A stretch of DNA of 64,000 bases from JAQUGA01 sp038210985. Lineage in GTDB: Bacteria > Bacteroidota > Bacteroidia > Bacteroidales > WCHB1-69. The notes beneath the pieces are model-generated. The model was not told the DNA's origin. It saw nothing but the letters and a program-made list of their open reading frames with translations, and searched no databases. The stretch's first letter is position 1; each line of letters begins with the position of its first letter. A program made the position numbers and the translations under genes. Of this stretch, positions 1-8,843 are shown in pieces. The stretch spans positions 11,357 to 75,356 of the forward strand of contig JBBQWB010000004.1 in assembly GCA_038210985.1 (NCBI GenBank), written 5' to 3'.

Positions 1-3000
1 CGCAACCCGAACCTCCACTACCTAATGTAGCAATTGTGGCATTCAAATCTGTTCCTTGGCATACGGTAGAAATACTTGGATTTCTGGTAAGAGTTGGGTT
101 AACCACTCCTTGAACTATAGACCATTCTACTAAAGAAGTATCTGTGGATAAACAGCCTGTGCTTGGCGAGCAACCTCTAAATGCACGAACTTGAATTATT
201 GTTCTTGGCGAATTCGTATTAATACCCGAGCCCGAAATATACGTAAACCATGATGACCAGGTAGTACCATTATAATATCTATATTGCTTATAATCATTGC
301 AACTGATGCCACCTGAACCAGTTGTAATTGTAGCACTTACTGAAGTTCCCATACAAACTTCATCTTGATCTGGAATTCTTGTAACGCTTGGAGGAGTGGC
401 GGAAGCTACAACTGTCCATGAAACCACATTTGGTGCTGGATTGTTGCAATTACCACCTGGAGAACAATTACCTCTATAAGCACGAATTTCTATGGAAGTA
501 GCACTGGATGCAGGAACCGAACTACCAATAGTATATGGTATCCACGATGACCACGATGAGCCATCGTTAGTTCGGTATTCAAAAACATCAGAACAACCAA
601 CACCGCCACTTCCAGCAGTATTTATAGTTGCAGACACATTTTCTTCTTGACAAACGGATGTTCTATTTGGATTTTTTGTAATTGTTGGGTTTACAATATT
701 TGATGTTACTGTCCATGTTTCAACTAATGTGTCGCTTGTATTACAACCTGCTCCACTTGTACAATTCCCTTTCCATGCCCTAACTTGTATTGATTGACGT
801 CCGTTAGCTAAAATATTTTGACCTGAAGTATAATTATACCATACCGACCAAGAGCCGCCTGTTAACATGCGGTATTGAGAATAATTTGTACAACCAATTC
901 CACCTGGACTAGTTGTTATTGTTGCACGAATAGTGTCGTTATTACAAACATTATCTGCCGTTGGGTTTCTTATAATAGTTGGAGGTGTTGGTTGTAATTC
1001 AACTGTCCATGCATAAGTATTAATTAAGGAGTCTCCACAAATACCACCTGGGGCACAATTTCCTCGCCATGCTCTAATTTCTACACCACCTAAACCAACG
1101 GAAGATATACCAGTACCTGGAACATAGGTTTGCCATGCTGACCATGAACCTGTACTTGTTCGATATTGATAACTATCGCTACAACCAGAACCACCAGAGC
1201 CACTTGTAGCAATAGTTGCCGAAACACTTGTTCCTTGACAAACCGAAGACAAGTTAGGTTGTTTTGTCATTGTTGGGGAAGTAACGGTAAAATTATTAAC
1301 CGTCCATGAATAAACATTTTCTGCAAAACATCCAGAAGCAACATCGCAGCTTCTAAATGCTTTAATTTCAATAGCTGTTCTACCAACTGAACTTATATTA
1401 CTGCCTGGAGTATATGCAAACCATGTTGTCCATGAGCCAGAAGCAAAATATCGATATTGATATACGTCTGCACAACCATCGCCACCCGAACCTGCAACTA
1501 AAACAGTAGCAGAAACTGGATTTCCTGAGCAAACTTCACCTCCAGATGGAGTGGGCGTCATTGTTGCTGCAGATACCGAAGATACTGTCCACGAAGCCAG
1601 TTGAGAAAATGCAGAAGTAGTACAACCACTTCCCAAACTACAATTTCCACGAGCGGCACGAATCAATATAGTAGTTGCTCCAATAGTTGAAATATTTTGA
1701 CCAGAAGTGTAAGAACTCCAAGAGCTACCATTATTTGTACTAAACTCCACTATATCCGAGCATCCTGAACCACCCGTGCCTGAATTTATCGTGGCATTCA
1801 CGTTCACTCCCGTACAAACGGTAGTTAAGTTTGGTGTTTTAGCAAGAAGAGTAGGAGCTACTGGTTGAGAAACAACCGACCACATGGCTGTGTTCCAATT
1901 ACTGAAACATTGTCCATTAGACGACATCTTCCTTGTTCTTATTTGAACTATGTTTGTACCAGTAGCAGTTGTTGTGATTGAACTACCTGGAGCATATGTA
2001 TTCCAAGCAACTCCTCCATTTACAGAATATTCATAGTAATCAACCGCGGTACCACTTGGGTTTGTACCACCCGAAAAAGTTGCACTAATAGTTGCACCCT
2101 GACAAACAGTGGAACCAGATGAAGGAACTCCTGTTATATTTTTTGAAGTTGGAGCATCATACACATTTACGGTATATTGAGTTCCATCTGCTAAATTACA
2201 ACCTAATGTAGTTGGAATGGCAGTATATTGTGGTCGATAATAATATGTAGTAACAGAGGGTGGAGTATCTGGACTAGTAATAGTAGTACCCGAACCAGAA
2301 AACGACAATGCTCTTACCCAATTTATAACACCACCCAAACCACCATTCACATTCGCACTAAAATTAACTTGACCACCTAAGCACAAAGATGTTGGTGTCA
2401 AAGTAACTCCTGACCATGTAGGATCTGAAATAACAGCTAATTTACTACTTGAACCTGGATTAATATTACAACCAGTGTTTGTTGGATTAGCAACATACGT
2501 AGGATAATAATAGAAAGTTCCAGTAGAATTTGGAGAATTTGGAGAAGTTACTTGACTTCCTCCAACTCCTTCCGTTGTGGATCGATACCAACGTATAAAA
2601 CCACCAACACCTCCTATAAAATCACCTGCTAAATCTACACTTCCACCAATACAAATGGAATCACGTGTAATACTAGTTGTTCCCCATGATGGGTCAGAAA
2701 TAGACTGCCAGCTAACCGAATTTGTATCCGAAGTTTCGCAACCACCACCAGTACATTCACGCCAACTTTCAATAAAAATAACTTGTCCAATATTAATTGC
2801 ATCCACCGATGGTCGAGTTGTTAATTTTGCCGACCAGCTTATTCCACCGTCATCCGAATATCTGTAATAATCAACACAAGAACCTTGACCACCAGAACCT
2901 GTTGAATTTGTAGTTGAAACCGTACCACCGATACAAATTTGTGCAGTGTTAGGGCTCTTTATCAGAGGCGGTGCTGTTGGATCGTTATAAACCGCCCAAT

Positions 3001-3540
3001 AAACCGATGATGATTGTCCAGAAGTGTCACAACCATATCCACTACAAATTGTACGAGCACGGGCATAATAATTACCTTGTGAATTTGCATAAAAGCTATT
3101 GTTTGTGTTCCACGAAATTGTATCAAAACTTGAAGTTGAATAACTTGCAGCATATACATAATAACAACTACCAACACCTCCTGTTGAACCCGTAGCAGTT
3201 GGGGTAACATTTGCCCCAATACAAACTGCCGTATTTGGATTTTTTACAATACTTGTAGGAGCAGTTTGCCTAACTGCTACCGCCCAAGTAACTTCAACCC
3301 ATGCGGATGTATCACAACCAGCTCCCCCGGTGCATGCAATACGAGCTCTAATTCTCATTGTTCCAGCCGAACCTCCTACACTTATGGTACTGCCAACCGT
3401 CATATTTATCCATGAACTGGCTCCAGGTAGCATACGTTGTTGTTCGTATATACACGAACAACTACCACTGGGCAATCCTCCTAAGGTAACTCCAACTAGA
3501 GAGTTAACGCAGACTGAATCATAATTTTGAACTTTTGTAA
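1..3540 (-). repeat. Tandem protein-coding repeat, period about 290 nt
   Basis: Landmarks recur at plus-strand positions of roughly 75, 365, 663, 958, 1250, 1541 and 1826 (the codons for the RNP/TKNP unit start), a spacing of 285-298 nt. Two units of another type at about 2320 and 2590 (spacing about 270 nt) interrupt the series. Then the first type resumes near 2948, 3230 and 3520. Units are clearly related but diverged at DNA level, so this is an old array, not a recent expansion. Confidence 0.8.
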
Positions 3541-3652
3541 CAATTGGTGGATTTACAGAATACACGTTCAACACTAAAAGCGTGAATAACAAAGTAAAAC
3601 CAGCCTTCCAAGTTAACACATTAACTGAAAACAAAGTAAATATTTTATTCAT
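1..3652 (-). CDS. Large repeat-containing secreted/surface protein, partial (C-terminus beyond window)
   Basis: The reading frame opens at ATG 3652 and stays open to position 1, so at least 1217 residues are encoded and the C-terminus lies outside the window. The N-terminus has a basic start, then a hydrophobic stretch (residues about 17-35) that fits a signal peptide. The rest is built from tandem, Cys-, Gly- and Ser-rich units of about 97 residues. Each has a recurrent core: an RNP-like start, VC.G..V.ATI, GSGG.GC, then a tyrosine-rich YYQYR segment and a W.S.W motif. Two divergent units at about 2160-2700 carry GGVGGFI-type motifs. Such Ig-like/PKD-like stacked repeats are typical of large Bacteroidota surface adhesins exported by T9SS. 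That export route is inferred, since the C-terminal sorting domain is not visible. No specific function can be assigned. Confidence 0.85.
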   Translation of the reverse strand, partial: MNKIFTLFSVNVLTWKAGFTLLFTLLVLNVYSVNPPIVTKVQNYDSVCVNSLVGVTLGGLPSGSCSCIYEQQRMLPGASSWINMTVGSTISVGGSAGTMRIRARIACTGGAGCDTSAWVEVTWAVAVRQTAPTSIVKNPNTAVCIGANVTPTATGSTGGVGSCYYVYAASYSTSSFDTISWNTNNSFYANSQGNYYARARTICSGYGCDTSGQSSSVYWAVYNDPTAPPLIKSPNTAQICIGGTVSTTNSTGSGGQGSCVDYYRYSDDGGISWSAKLTTRPSVDAINIGQVIFIESWRECTGGGCETSDTNSVSWQSISDPSWGTTSITRDSICIGGSVDLAGDFIGGVGGFIRWYRSTTEGVGGSQVTSPNSPNSTGTFYYYPTYVANPTNTGCNINPGSSSKLAVISDPTWSGVTLTPTSLCLGGQVNFSANVNGGLGGVINWVRALSFSGSGTTITSPDTPPSVTTYYYRPQYTAIPTTLGCNLADGTQYTVNVYDAPTSKNITGVPSSGSTVCQGATISATFSGGTNPSGTAVDYYEYSVNGGVAWNTYAPGSSITTTATGTNIVQIRTRKMSSNGQCFSNWNTAMWSVVSQPVAPTLLAKTPNLTTVCTGVNVNATINSGTGGSGCSDIVEFSTNNGSSWSSYTSGQNISTIGATTILIRAARGNCSLGSGCTTSAFSQLASWTVSSVSAATMTPTPSGGEVCSGNPVSATVLVAGSGGDGCADVYQYRYFASGSWTTWFAYTPGSNISSVGRTAIEIKAFRSCDVASGCFAENVYSWTVNNFTVTSPTMTKQPNLSSVCQGTSVSATIATSGSGGSGCSDSYQYRTSTGSWSAWQTYVPGTGISSVGLGGVEIRAWRGNCAPGGICGDSLINTYAWTVELQPTPPTIIRNPTADNVCNNDTIRATITTSPGGIGCTNYSQYRMLTGGSWSVWYNYTSGQNILANGRQSIQVRAWKGNCTSGAGCNTSDTLVETWTVTSNIVNPTITKNPNRTSVCQEENVSATINTAGSGGVGCSDVFEYRTNDGSSWSSWIPYTIGSSVPASSATSIEIRAYRGNCSPGGNCNNPAPNVVSWTVVASATPPSVTRIPDQDEVCMGTSVSATITTGSGGISCNDYKQYRYYNGTTWSSWFTYISGSGINTNSPRTIIQVRAFRGCSPSTGCLSTDTSLVEWSIVQGVVNPTLTRNPSISTVCQGTDLNATIATLGSGGSGC

Positions 3653-3722
3653 AGTACAAGAATTTCGAATTTAAAAAAACTGCTCAAAGCCTATAATATA
3701 TTTATACTAATATAACAATCTT

Positions 3723-3753
3723 CAAAAGTAAAAAAAAAAACTAACATATACAA
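3723..3753 (-). promoter_or_regulatory. Bacteroidota-type promoter for the large repeat protein
   Basis: On the minus strand TACTTTTG (3730-3723) matches the TAnnTTTG -7 box. A TTG at 3753-3751 lies 20 nt upstream of it, which fits the -33 element. Transcription would start about 65 nt before the ATG at 3652. Confidence 0.55.
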
Positions 3754-3964
3754 GATTCTTTAACAACATAAAAACCTCACTCAAATCTCATGCTTTTTTG
3801 CTTTAATGGCAAATATTTAATACTCATTTTTATGAAAAAAAGTTTCTGTAAAACCCATTATAATAAAATAGACAATGATTTTTTTTAATTAGATGCCTGA
3901 TTTTTTGTTTTAAATTATAAAACTCTTGATTATCTGATATTTACACAAGAGTTGAAAACAGATA

Positions 3965-4007
3965 AAAACTGGTTATTAACCGTTTTTTGTTAATAACCAG
4001 TTTTTTT
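3965..4007. terminator. Strong terminator-like hairpin upstream of rplU
   Basis: A perfect 16-bp inverted repeat (3965-3980 with 3989-4004) has an 8-nt loop and runs into seven T on the plus strand; the minus strand also has a T-run. It lies upstream of both divergent neighbours, so it terminates neither. It either insulates rplU or ends an unannotated small transcript. Confidence 0.6.
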
Positions 4008-4041
4008 ATGACATAATGATAAACTTTCAAAAAAAAAGTTT

Positions 4042-4049
4042 ACTTTTGC
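4042..4049 (+). promoter_or_regulatory. -7 promoter box for rplU-rpmA
   Basis: TACTTTTG matches the Bacteroidota TAnnTTTG box. It lies 44 nt before the rplU start and just after the terminator-like hairpin, giving a short leader of about 38 nt. No clear -33 element is seen. Confidence 0.6.
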
Positions 4050-4093
4050 AGTTCTGAAAAAAAAGAATATTAACAAATCTAAAAATTAAACGG

Positions 4094-4405
4094 ATGTACG
4101 CAATTGTAGAAATCGCCGGACAACAATTTAAAGTTGTCAAAGATCAGCAGATTTTCGTTCATCGTTTGCAAGCCGAAGAAGGCGCAAATGTTGAATTTGA
4201 AAAAGTTATGCTGACCGATAACGAAGGCAAAATTAGTATCGGAACACCCCTCGTACAAGGTGCCAAAGTTTCCGCGACAATCTTAAATCACCTAAGAGCA
4301 GACAAAGTTCTTGTTTTTAAGAAAAAACGCAGAAAAGGGTATCAAAAAATGAATGGGCATCGTCAGTATTTAACCAAGTTAAAAATCGACGAAATAGTAT
4401 TTTAA
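4094..4405 (+). CDS. rplU: 50S ribosomal protein L21
   Basis: This 103-residue protein has the full L21 signature. It starts MYAIVEIAGQQFKV, has the central basic KKKRRKGYQKMNGHRQ loop that contacts 23S rRNA, and ends KIDEIVF. L21 binds the large ribosomal subunit near the L20 site. Length and sequence are standard. It is followed after 31 nt by rpmA (L27), the near-universal bacterial pairing, and both are probably transcribed from the TACTTTTG box at 4042. Confidence 0.98.
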   Translation: MYAIVEIAGQQFKVVKDQQIFVHRLQAEEGANVEFEKVMLTDNEGKISIGTPLVQGAKVSATILNHLRADKVLVFKKKRRKGYQKMNGHRQYLTKLKIDEIVF

Positions 4406-4436
4406 ATTAATTTGAATCGAATAAAATTTATCAATT

Positions 4437-4700
4437 ATGGCACATAAAAAAGGTGTAGGTAGTTCAAATAACGGTCGCGAATCACATAGCAAGCGTTTGG
4501 GCGTTAAATTGTTTGGCGGACAAATCGCTACTGCCGGTAATATCATCGTTCGCCAAAGAGGTACTTTGCACAATCCTGGCGAAAATGTCGGATTAGGAAA
4601 AGATCATACTCTTTATGCTCTTATTGACGGAACTGTTGTATTTAGAAAGAAAAAAGATGGAAAATCTTTTGTAACCGTTAAGTCAATCGAACAAAATTAA
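4437..4700 (+). CDS. rpmA: 50S ribosomal protein L27
   Basis: This 87-residue protein begins MAHKKGVGSSNNGRES, the N-terminal arm that reaches the peptidyl-transferase centre in bacterial ribosomes. The core contains LGVKLFGGQ and the RQRGT segment. There is no cleavable Firmicutes-type N-terminal leader, as expected outside that phylum. It is the second gene of the rplU operon and is followed at once by a strong terminator at 4715-4750. Confidence 0.98.
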   Translation: MAHKKGVGSSNNGRESHSKRLGVKLFGGQIATAGNIIVRQRGTLHNPGENVGLGKDHTLYALIDGTVVFRKKKDGKSFVTVKSIEQN

Positions 4701-4714
4701 AAACATCGCATTAT

Positions 4715-4750
4715 AAAAAAAACCTTTCTGAATTCAGAAAGGTTTTTTTT
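4715..4750. terminator. Bidirectional terminator between rpmA and lemA
   Basis: The stem CCTTTCTG/CAGAAAGG closes on an AATT loop and is extended by eight A on the left and eight T on the right. It therefore works in both directions and serves the convergent genes rpmA (plus) and lemA (minus). Confidence 0.85.
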
Positions 4751-4770
4751 ATAACCATAAATTCAGAAAC

Positions 4771-5448
4771 TTATTTTTTATCTGTTTCTTCTGTAAACAA
4801 TTCAGTCGCTTTATCCGATTCTTTTTGAGGTGTAAATTTTTGAATATCTCTTTCCCAAACATTATACTCTTTAACAAAATCAAACATGTTACCAACTATA
4901 TTTGTTGGAAAACTTAATCTGCGTTTATTGTAATTTTTAGCGGCTTCGTTAAACGTTTCTCGTGCACTAAAAATAATTTGTTCTGTTTCTTTTAAGTCTG
5001 CCATCAACTGAATGTATAATGCATCCGCTTTCAAGTTTGGATAATTTTCGGAAACCATCATTAATCTCGATAATGTTGAACTTAAGCCATTTTGTTGTTG
5101 TTGAAATTGTTGCATCGTGTTTTCGTCAACCTTGTCTGTTTTAATTGTAACCGCAGTCGCCTTTGACCGTGCTTCCTGAACTTCAACTAAGGTTTGGTTT
5201 TCGTGTTTTGCATATCGATCCACCGTATTTGCAAGATTTTTAATTAAATCTAATCTACGTTGATACCCATTTTCAACTTGTGCCCACTTTTCTTTCAAAA
5301 CTTGCTCTGAAGAAATTAATCGGTTGTACGAAAACCACATCCATATTCCAAGAATTAAAAATATAACAAATAAAACGCTACCTATCATTACACCTGCTAA
5401 GCATCCCGTTCCTTTGTTATTCGGTTTTGTTGTTTGATTTTGTTCCAT
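4771..5448 (-). CDS. lemA: LemA family protein
   Basis: This is a 225-residue LemA-family protein. It has a short cytoplasmic N-terminus rich in Asn and Lys, one transmembrane helix at about residues 17-39, then the long helical LemA domain with the signatures YNRLISSEQ, WAQVENGYQRRLDLIPNL-like text (here LIKNLANTV) and ARETFNEAAKNYN. The family is widespread, membrane-anchored and of unclear biochemical role. It is often next to a TPM or HtpX gene, but neither is here and the gene looks monocistronic. It ends at the shared terminator and starts from a box at 5471-5478. The C-terminal tail is acidic and unremarkable. Confidence 0.9.
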   Translation of the reverse strand: MEQNQTTKPNNKGTGCLAGVMIGSVLFVIFLILGIWMWFSYNRLISSEQVLKEKWAQVENGYQRRLDLIKNLANTVDRYAKHENQTLVEVQEARSKATAVTIKTDKVDENTMQQFQQQQNGLSSTLSRLMMVSENYPNLKADALYIQLMADLKETEQIIFSARETFNEAAKNYNKRRLSFPTNIVGNMFDFVKEYNVWERDIQKFTPQKESDKATELFTEETDKK

Positions 5449-5470
5449 GTTTTTAAATTTTATTGTTTAA

Positions 5471-5478
5471 CAAAAGTA
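5471..5478 (-). promoter_or_regulatory. -7 promoter box for lemA
   Basis: The minus strand reads TACTTTTG here, 22 nt upstream of the lemA ATG. No convincing -33 element is visible at the expected distance. Confidence 0.5.
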
Positions 5479-5549
5479 ATGAAAAATTATTACATGTTAA
5501 TTTTCAAAAAAACAATTTTACTTGCCTAGTGTTATTCATAAAATGAGTG

Positions 5550-5557
5550 TACATTTG
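5550..5557 (+). promoter_or_regulatory. -7 promoter box for the M28 peptidase gene
   Basis: TACATTTG matches TAnnTTTG. It lies downstream of an in-frame TTG at 5522 and upstream of the ATG at 5576, which argues that translation starts at 5576. Confidence 0.55.
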
Positions 5558-5575
5558 TTTTTAAAATTTAGATTT

Positions 5576-7363
5576 ATGAAAATTCGATTAACTCGACTAG
5601 CATTGTTTTTATTGCTCTTTATTATTTCTTACCATAATGCGTTTTCTCAAAAAGCTAAAACTCAAAGCAATATTCAAAAATATGTTTATGTATTAACAAG
5701 CGACTCGTTAGAAGGCAGAAAACCTGGCTTAGAAGGCGACATTAAAGCAGCAAATTTTATTCGTGAAGAGTTTAAAAAACTGAATCTCTCTCTTTTAGGT
5801 GAAGATGGTTTTTCGCATTTTAAAGTGGTAACTTCGGTTACACCGGGAGAAAAAAATATTTTTAAGTTTCTAAAACAAGAGTATGTTATTGGTAAAGACT
5901 ATATTCCATTAACCGTTTCAAAAAACGAAGCATTGCATGCCAATATTTATTTTGCCGGATACGGTTTTAATATAAATACAGATAGTCTAAAATGGAACGA
6001 TTACCCAACAACCTTCGAGGTTAATAGAATGTGGGTTATTGTTATCAGAGGGGTTCCCGACCCTGAAAATCCAAAATCGAAATATGCTGCTTATGCATCC
6101 GATTGGTCGAAAATTACCACTGCTAAAGACAAAGGAGCAAAAGGAATTATTTTAGTTTCTCCAAAATCGCTAGAACCAAAAGATGCTTTAATGCCACTTT
6201 ATGTGGACCAACAGGCAGGCACAGCTCCAATTCCGGCTATTAATGCAACTCGAGCATGTGTAAATAAAATGCTCTGGAATTATGGAATTAATATTGAAGT
6301 AGTTGAAAAACAACTATCCAGCGAATTAAAACAAGTTGGAATTTATGTTCCTTCAAAATTAGCCGCCGAATCCGACTTAAATATTGTTCGCTCAAACACG
6401 CAAAATATCATTGGTATTATTGATGGCAGTGATCCCGTTTTAAAAAATGAATTTATTGTTATTGGTGCTCATTACGACCACCTCGGCTATGGCGGAATTG
6501 GAAGCAACTCCAGAATGCCCGACACCACTGCGATTCATTATGGTGCCGACGACAACGCCTCGGGAGTTGCACTTATGATGGATGTTGCAAATAAAATAAA
6601 TTTGAATAAACTTAAATTTAAACGTTCCGTAATTTTTGTTGCATTTGGTGCCGAAGAACTTGGTATTGTTGGATCAAAATTCTTCTTTAAAGACAAACTA
6701 ATTGATGCTACAAAAATAAAAGCCATGATTAATTTAGATATGGTTGGACGAATGAATCCTGAAAAACGACTGCAAATTGGGGGAACAGGAACGGCATTAG
6801 AATTTAATGAAATCCTAGACGGAATTAATAAAAAATACCTGTTCCAAATTCAAAAAAATCCTGATGGATATGGCCCATCCGACCACTCTTCCTTCTATTC
6901 AAATAAAATTCCAGTACTTTTTTTCTCAACGGGTGCACACGAAGATTATCATACTCCTTTTGATACTCCTGATATAATCAACTACGCTTCAATGACTAAA
7001 ATTTCAAGTTTTGTGTACGAGGTAGCTTTCAATCTTTCAACCCGCCTAAAACCATTGCAATATCAAGAAATTGAAGCCCCTCCTTCACAAGGTTCACACG
7101 GTAAATTAAAAATTACACTTGGCATAATTCCCGATGTTTCAACTTCGGAAAATAAAGGATTGCGAATTGATGGAGTAAGAAAAGGTGGAATTGCCGACCA
7201 AGCTGGATTAATTAAAGGAGATATTATTGTATCAATTAATGGAAACTCAGTTACTAATATTTACGATTATATGGCTCGGATGTCTTCGCTTATTCCTGGT
7301 CAAACTGCCACTATTGATTATTTAAGAGAGGGTGTTGTAAAAATTACAATAGTTCAATTATAA
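5576..7363 (+). CDS. Secreted M28 family zinc aminopeptidase with C-terminal PDZ domain
   Basis: This 595-residue protein has a signal peptide (about residues 1-23, ending near AFSQ), a PA-like insert, an M28 peptidase core and a PDZ domain (about 510-595, with GGIADQAGLIKGDIIVSING). Candidate metal and catalytic residues of the family are visible: H299 and D301 in GAHYDH, D325/D326 in GADDNASG, E360/E361 in GAEELG, an Asp in NLDMVGR and a His in HEDYHTPFD. It should act in the periplasm or outside the cell, trimming N-terminal residues from peptides. An upstream TTG at 5522 keeps the frame open, but it precedes the -7 box, and the signal peptide begins at 5576. It appears monocistronic. Confidence 0.9.
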   Translation: MKIRLTRLALFLLLFIISYHNAFSQKAKTQSNIQKYVYVLTSDSLEGRKPGLEGDIKAANFIREEFKKLNLSLLGEDGFSHFKVVTSVTPGEKNIFKFLKQEYVIGKDYIPLTVSKNEALHANIYFAGYGFNINTDSLKWNDYPTTFEVNRMWVIVIRGVPDPENPKSKYAAYASDWSKITTAKDKGAKGIILVSPKSLEPKDALMPLYVDQQAGTAPIPAINATRACVNKMLWNYGINIEVVEKQLSSELKQVGIYVPSKLAAESDLNIVRSNTQNIIGIIDGSDPVLKNEFIVIGAHYDHLGYGGIGSNSRMPDTTAIHYGADDNASGVALMMDVANKINLNKLKFKRSVIFVAFGAEELGIVGSKFFFKDKLIDATKIKAMINLDMVGRMNPEKRLQIGGTGTALEFNEILDGINKKYLFQIQKNPDGYGPSDHSSFYSNKIPVLFFSTGAHEDYHTPFDTPDIINYASMTKISSFVYEVAFNLSTRLKPLQYQEIEAPPSQGSHGKLKITLGIIPDVSTSENKGLRIDGVRKGGIADQAGLIKGDIIVSINGNSVTNIYDYMARMSSLIPGQTATIDYLREGVVKITIVQL

Positions 7364-7426
7364 ACAAATCACCCATCGAAATAACATCTTATAATTTGAA
7401 TTTACCTGAAATCGAATAAAAAAAAT

Positions 7427-7434
7427 TACTTTTG
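7427..7434 (+). promoter_or_regulatory. -7 promoter box for the trx-like/panC/panD operon
   Basis: TACTTTTG matches TAnnTTTG, 26 nt before the ATG at 7460. It is the only such box in the gap after the M28 gene. Confidence 0.55.
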
Positions 7435-7459
7435 CAAGCGTAAAATTAACACCAACAAG

Positions 7460-7987
7460 ATGTTTAACTTAATAAAGCCTGTATTTATAATTTGTTTTCT
7501 TTTCGTAAACATTTTAATGGCTCAAACCCCAACGTATATGTTTGATGAAAAAAGCAGTCAAGAAATTATGCTTGGAATGTGCGACGAAAGTTATCTGAAA
7601 AAGGGACTTTTTGGCGAGTATTATACTTTAGAATATCCTAATTACATTCCAAATCCGGATATTATTGAACAGATTAAAGGTTTATTGAACACCAACAAAA
7701 CACCATACGAAATTGTAGTTGTTTTGGGAACATGGTGTGGCGATAGCAAAGACCAGATTCCTCGGTTTATGAAAGTGATAGATTTAATTGATAATCCGTA
7801 TTTAATGGTTCAAAACTATATTTGTGTAGATCGAACTAAATCAGCTCCAAATCTTTCCATGGAAGAATATAACATTGAAAAAGTTCCAACTTTTATTTTT
7901 TATAAAAACAATATAGAAATTGGAAGAATTATCGAAACCCCTTTAAAAAGCATTGAAATTGACATGCTTGATTTTTTAAAAAAATAA
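7460..7987 (+). CDS. Secreted thioredoxin-like protein with a single-Cys WCGDS site
   Basis: The 175-residue protein starts with a signal peptide (cleavage near MAQ, about residue 22). It has a thioredoxin-like fold with VVVLGTWCGDSKDQIPRF in the active-site region and a cis-Pro segment KVPTFIFYKN. The active site is CxxS: the second Cys of the usual CxxC is Ser. That fits a monothiol or reductase-inert periplasmic protein rather than a classical disulfide reductase. The next gene, panC, starts 10 nt after the stop, so the two share a transcript although no functional link to pantothenate synthesis is known to me. The exact role is unknown. Confidence 0.75.
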   Translation: MFNLIKPVFIICFLFVNILMAQTPTYMFDEKSSQEIMLGMCDESYLKKGLFGEYYTLEYPNYIPNPDIIEQIKGLLNTNKTPYEIVVVLGTWCGDSKDQIPRFMKVIDLIDNPYLMVQNYICVDRTKSAPNLSMEEYNIEKVPTFIFYKNNIEIGRIIETPLKSIEIDMLDFLKK

Positions 7988-7997
7988 AATCCATCCC

Positions 7998-8837
7998 ATG
8001 CTCGTTTTTTATACTCGCAAATCATTGGTTGAATATTTAACAGCCACAAAAACACCATATTGTGAAATTGGTTTTGTCCCAACCATGGGCGCCTTGCATC
8101 AAGGACATTTAACACTTTTAGAAAAATCAGTTGGCGAAAACAAACTCACTGTTTGTAGTATTTTTGTAAATCCACTTCAATTTAACAACAAGCAAGATTT
8201 AGAAAAATATCCACGAAATATTGAAGCAGATATCGATTTTATAAAAAGCTGTTGCGATATCGTTTTTGTTCCCGAATCTATCGATATTTACCCCGAACAA
8301 CCAACGGAAAAATTTGATTTTGGTAGTTTAGATTTGATTTTAGAAGCCGAATTTCGACCTGGACATTTTTATGGTGTTGCGGCAGTGGTAAAACTGCTTT
8401 TTGAAATAGTTAAACCAAATAAAGCCTATTTTGGGCTTAAAGACTATCAGCAACTAGAAATCATAAAGTCGATGGTGAAACAATTTAATCTTCAAATTGA
8501 GATTATACCTTGCGATATTGTTAGGGAATCGGATGGACTTGCCATGAGTTCACGCAATCAAAGACTTGAAGCGGAAGAACGTGAAATTGCACCACTTATA
8601 TACAAAACATTACAAAAAGCAACAGAAATAGTGAAAGAAAAAAGTATTTCTGCTTCAAAAGAATTTGTTTTTAATACCTTTGTAGCCAATAAACAATTCC
8701 GAATAGAGTATTTTGAGTGGGTGGACATGGATTCGTTTGAAATTATATCCAATTCAACACAAAATATGGTCGGGCTAATTGCAGTTTGGCTCGGGAACAT
8801 TCGTTTAATTGACAACATTACAATTTCTACAAAATAA
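7998..8837 (+). CDS. panC: Pantothenate synthetase (pantoate--beta-alanine ligase)
   Basis: This 279-residue enzyme condenses D-pantoate with beta-alanine, using ATP, to make pantothenate for coenzyme A. The nucleotidyl-transferase HxGH motif is at residues 34-37 in PTMGALHQGH. Other family blocks are present: FVNPLQF, the RPGHFYGV segment, and a KMSKS-like MSSRN loop. Length is normal. It is followed 6 nt later by panD, which supplies beta-alanine, so the last two steps of the pathway are co-transcribed. panB is not in the window. Confidence 0.97.
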   Translation: MLVFYTRKSLVEYLTATKTPYCEIGFVPTMGALHQGHLTLLEKSVGENKLTVCSIFVNPLQFNNKQDLEKYPRNIEADIDFIKSCCDIVFVPESIDIYPEQPTEKFDFGSLDLILEAEFRPGHFYGVAAVVKLLFEIVKPNKAYFGLKDYQQLEIIKSMVKQFNLQIEIIPCDIVRESDGLAMSSRNQRLEAEEREIAPLIYKTLQKATEIVKEKSISASKEFVFNTFVANKQFRIEYFEWVDMDSFEIISNSTQNMVGLIAVWLGNIRLIDNITISTK

Positions 8838-8843
8838 TTAACA

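Larger units (their letters stand above)
3653..4041. other. Non-coding region between divergent genes
   Basis: This gap between the divergent large repeat gene and rplU carries no credible open frame and is very A/T-rich. It holds the minus-strand promoter near 3723-3753, a loose hairpin with 8-bp arms (3921-3928 and 3946-3953), and a perfect 16-bp terminator-like stem at 3965-4004. The last two could be the end of a small RNA. Confidence 0.5.

Noticed and set aside
2577..3524. Several open frames on both strands within the first 3.6 kb
   Set aside because: They are shadows of the large repeat-containing minus-strand gene that is open throughout; the repeats create long frames in other phases.
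5522..5575. TTG start 18 codons upstream for the M28 peptidase
   Set aside because: It lies upstream of the -7 box at 5550, so the codons would not be transcribed; a canonical signal peptide begins at the ATG at 5576.
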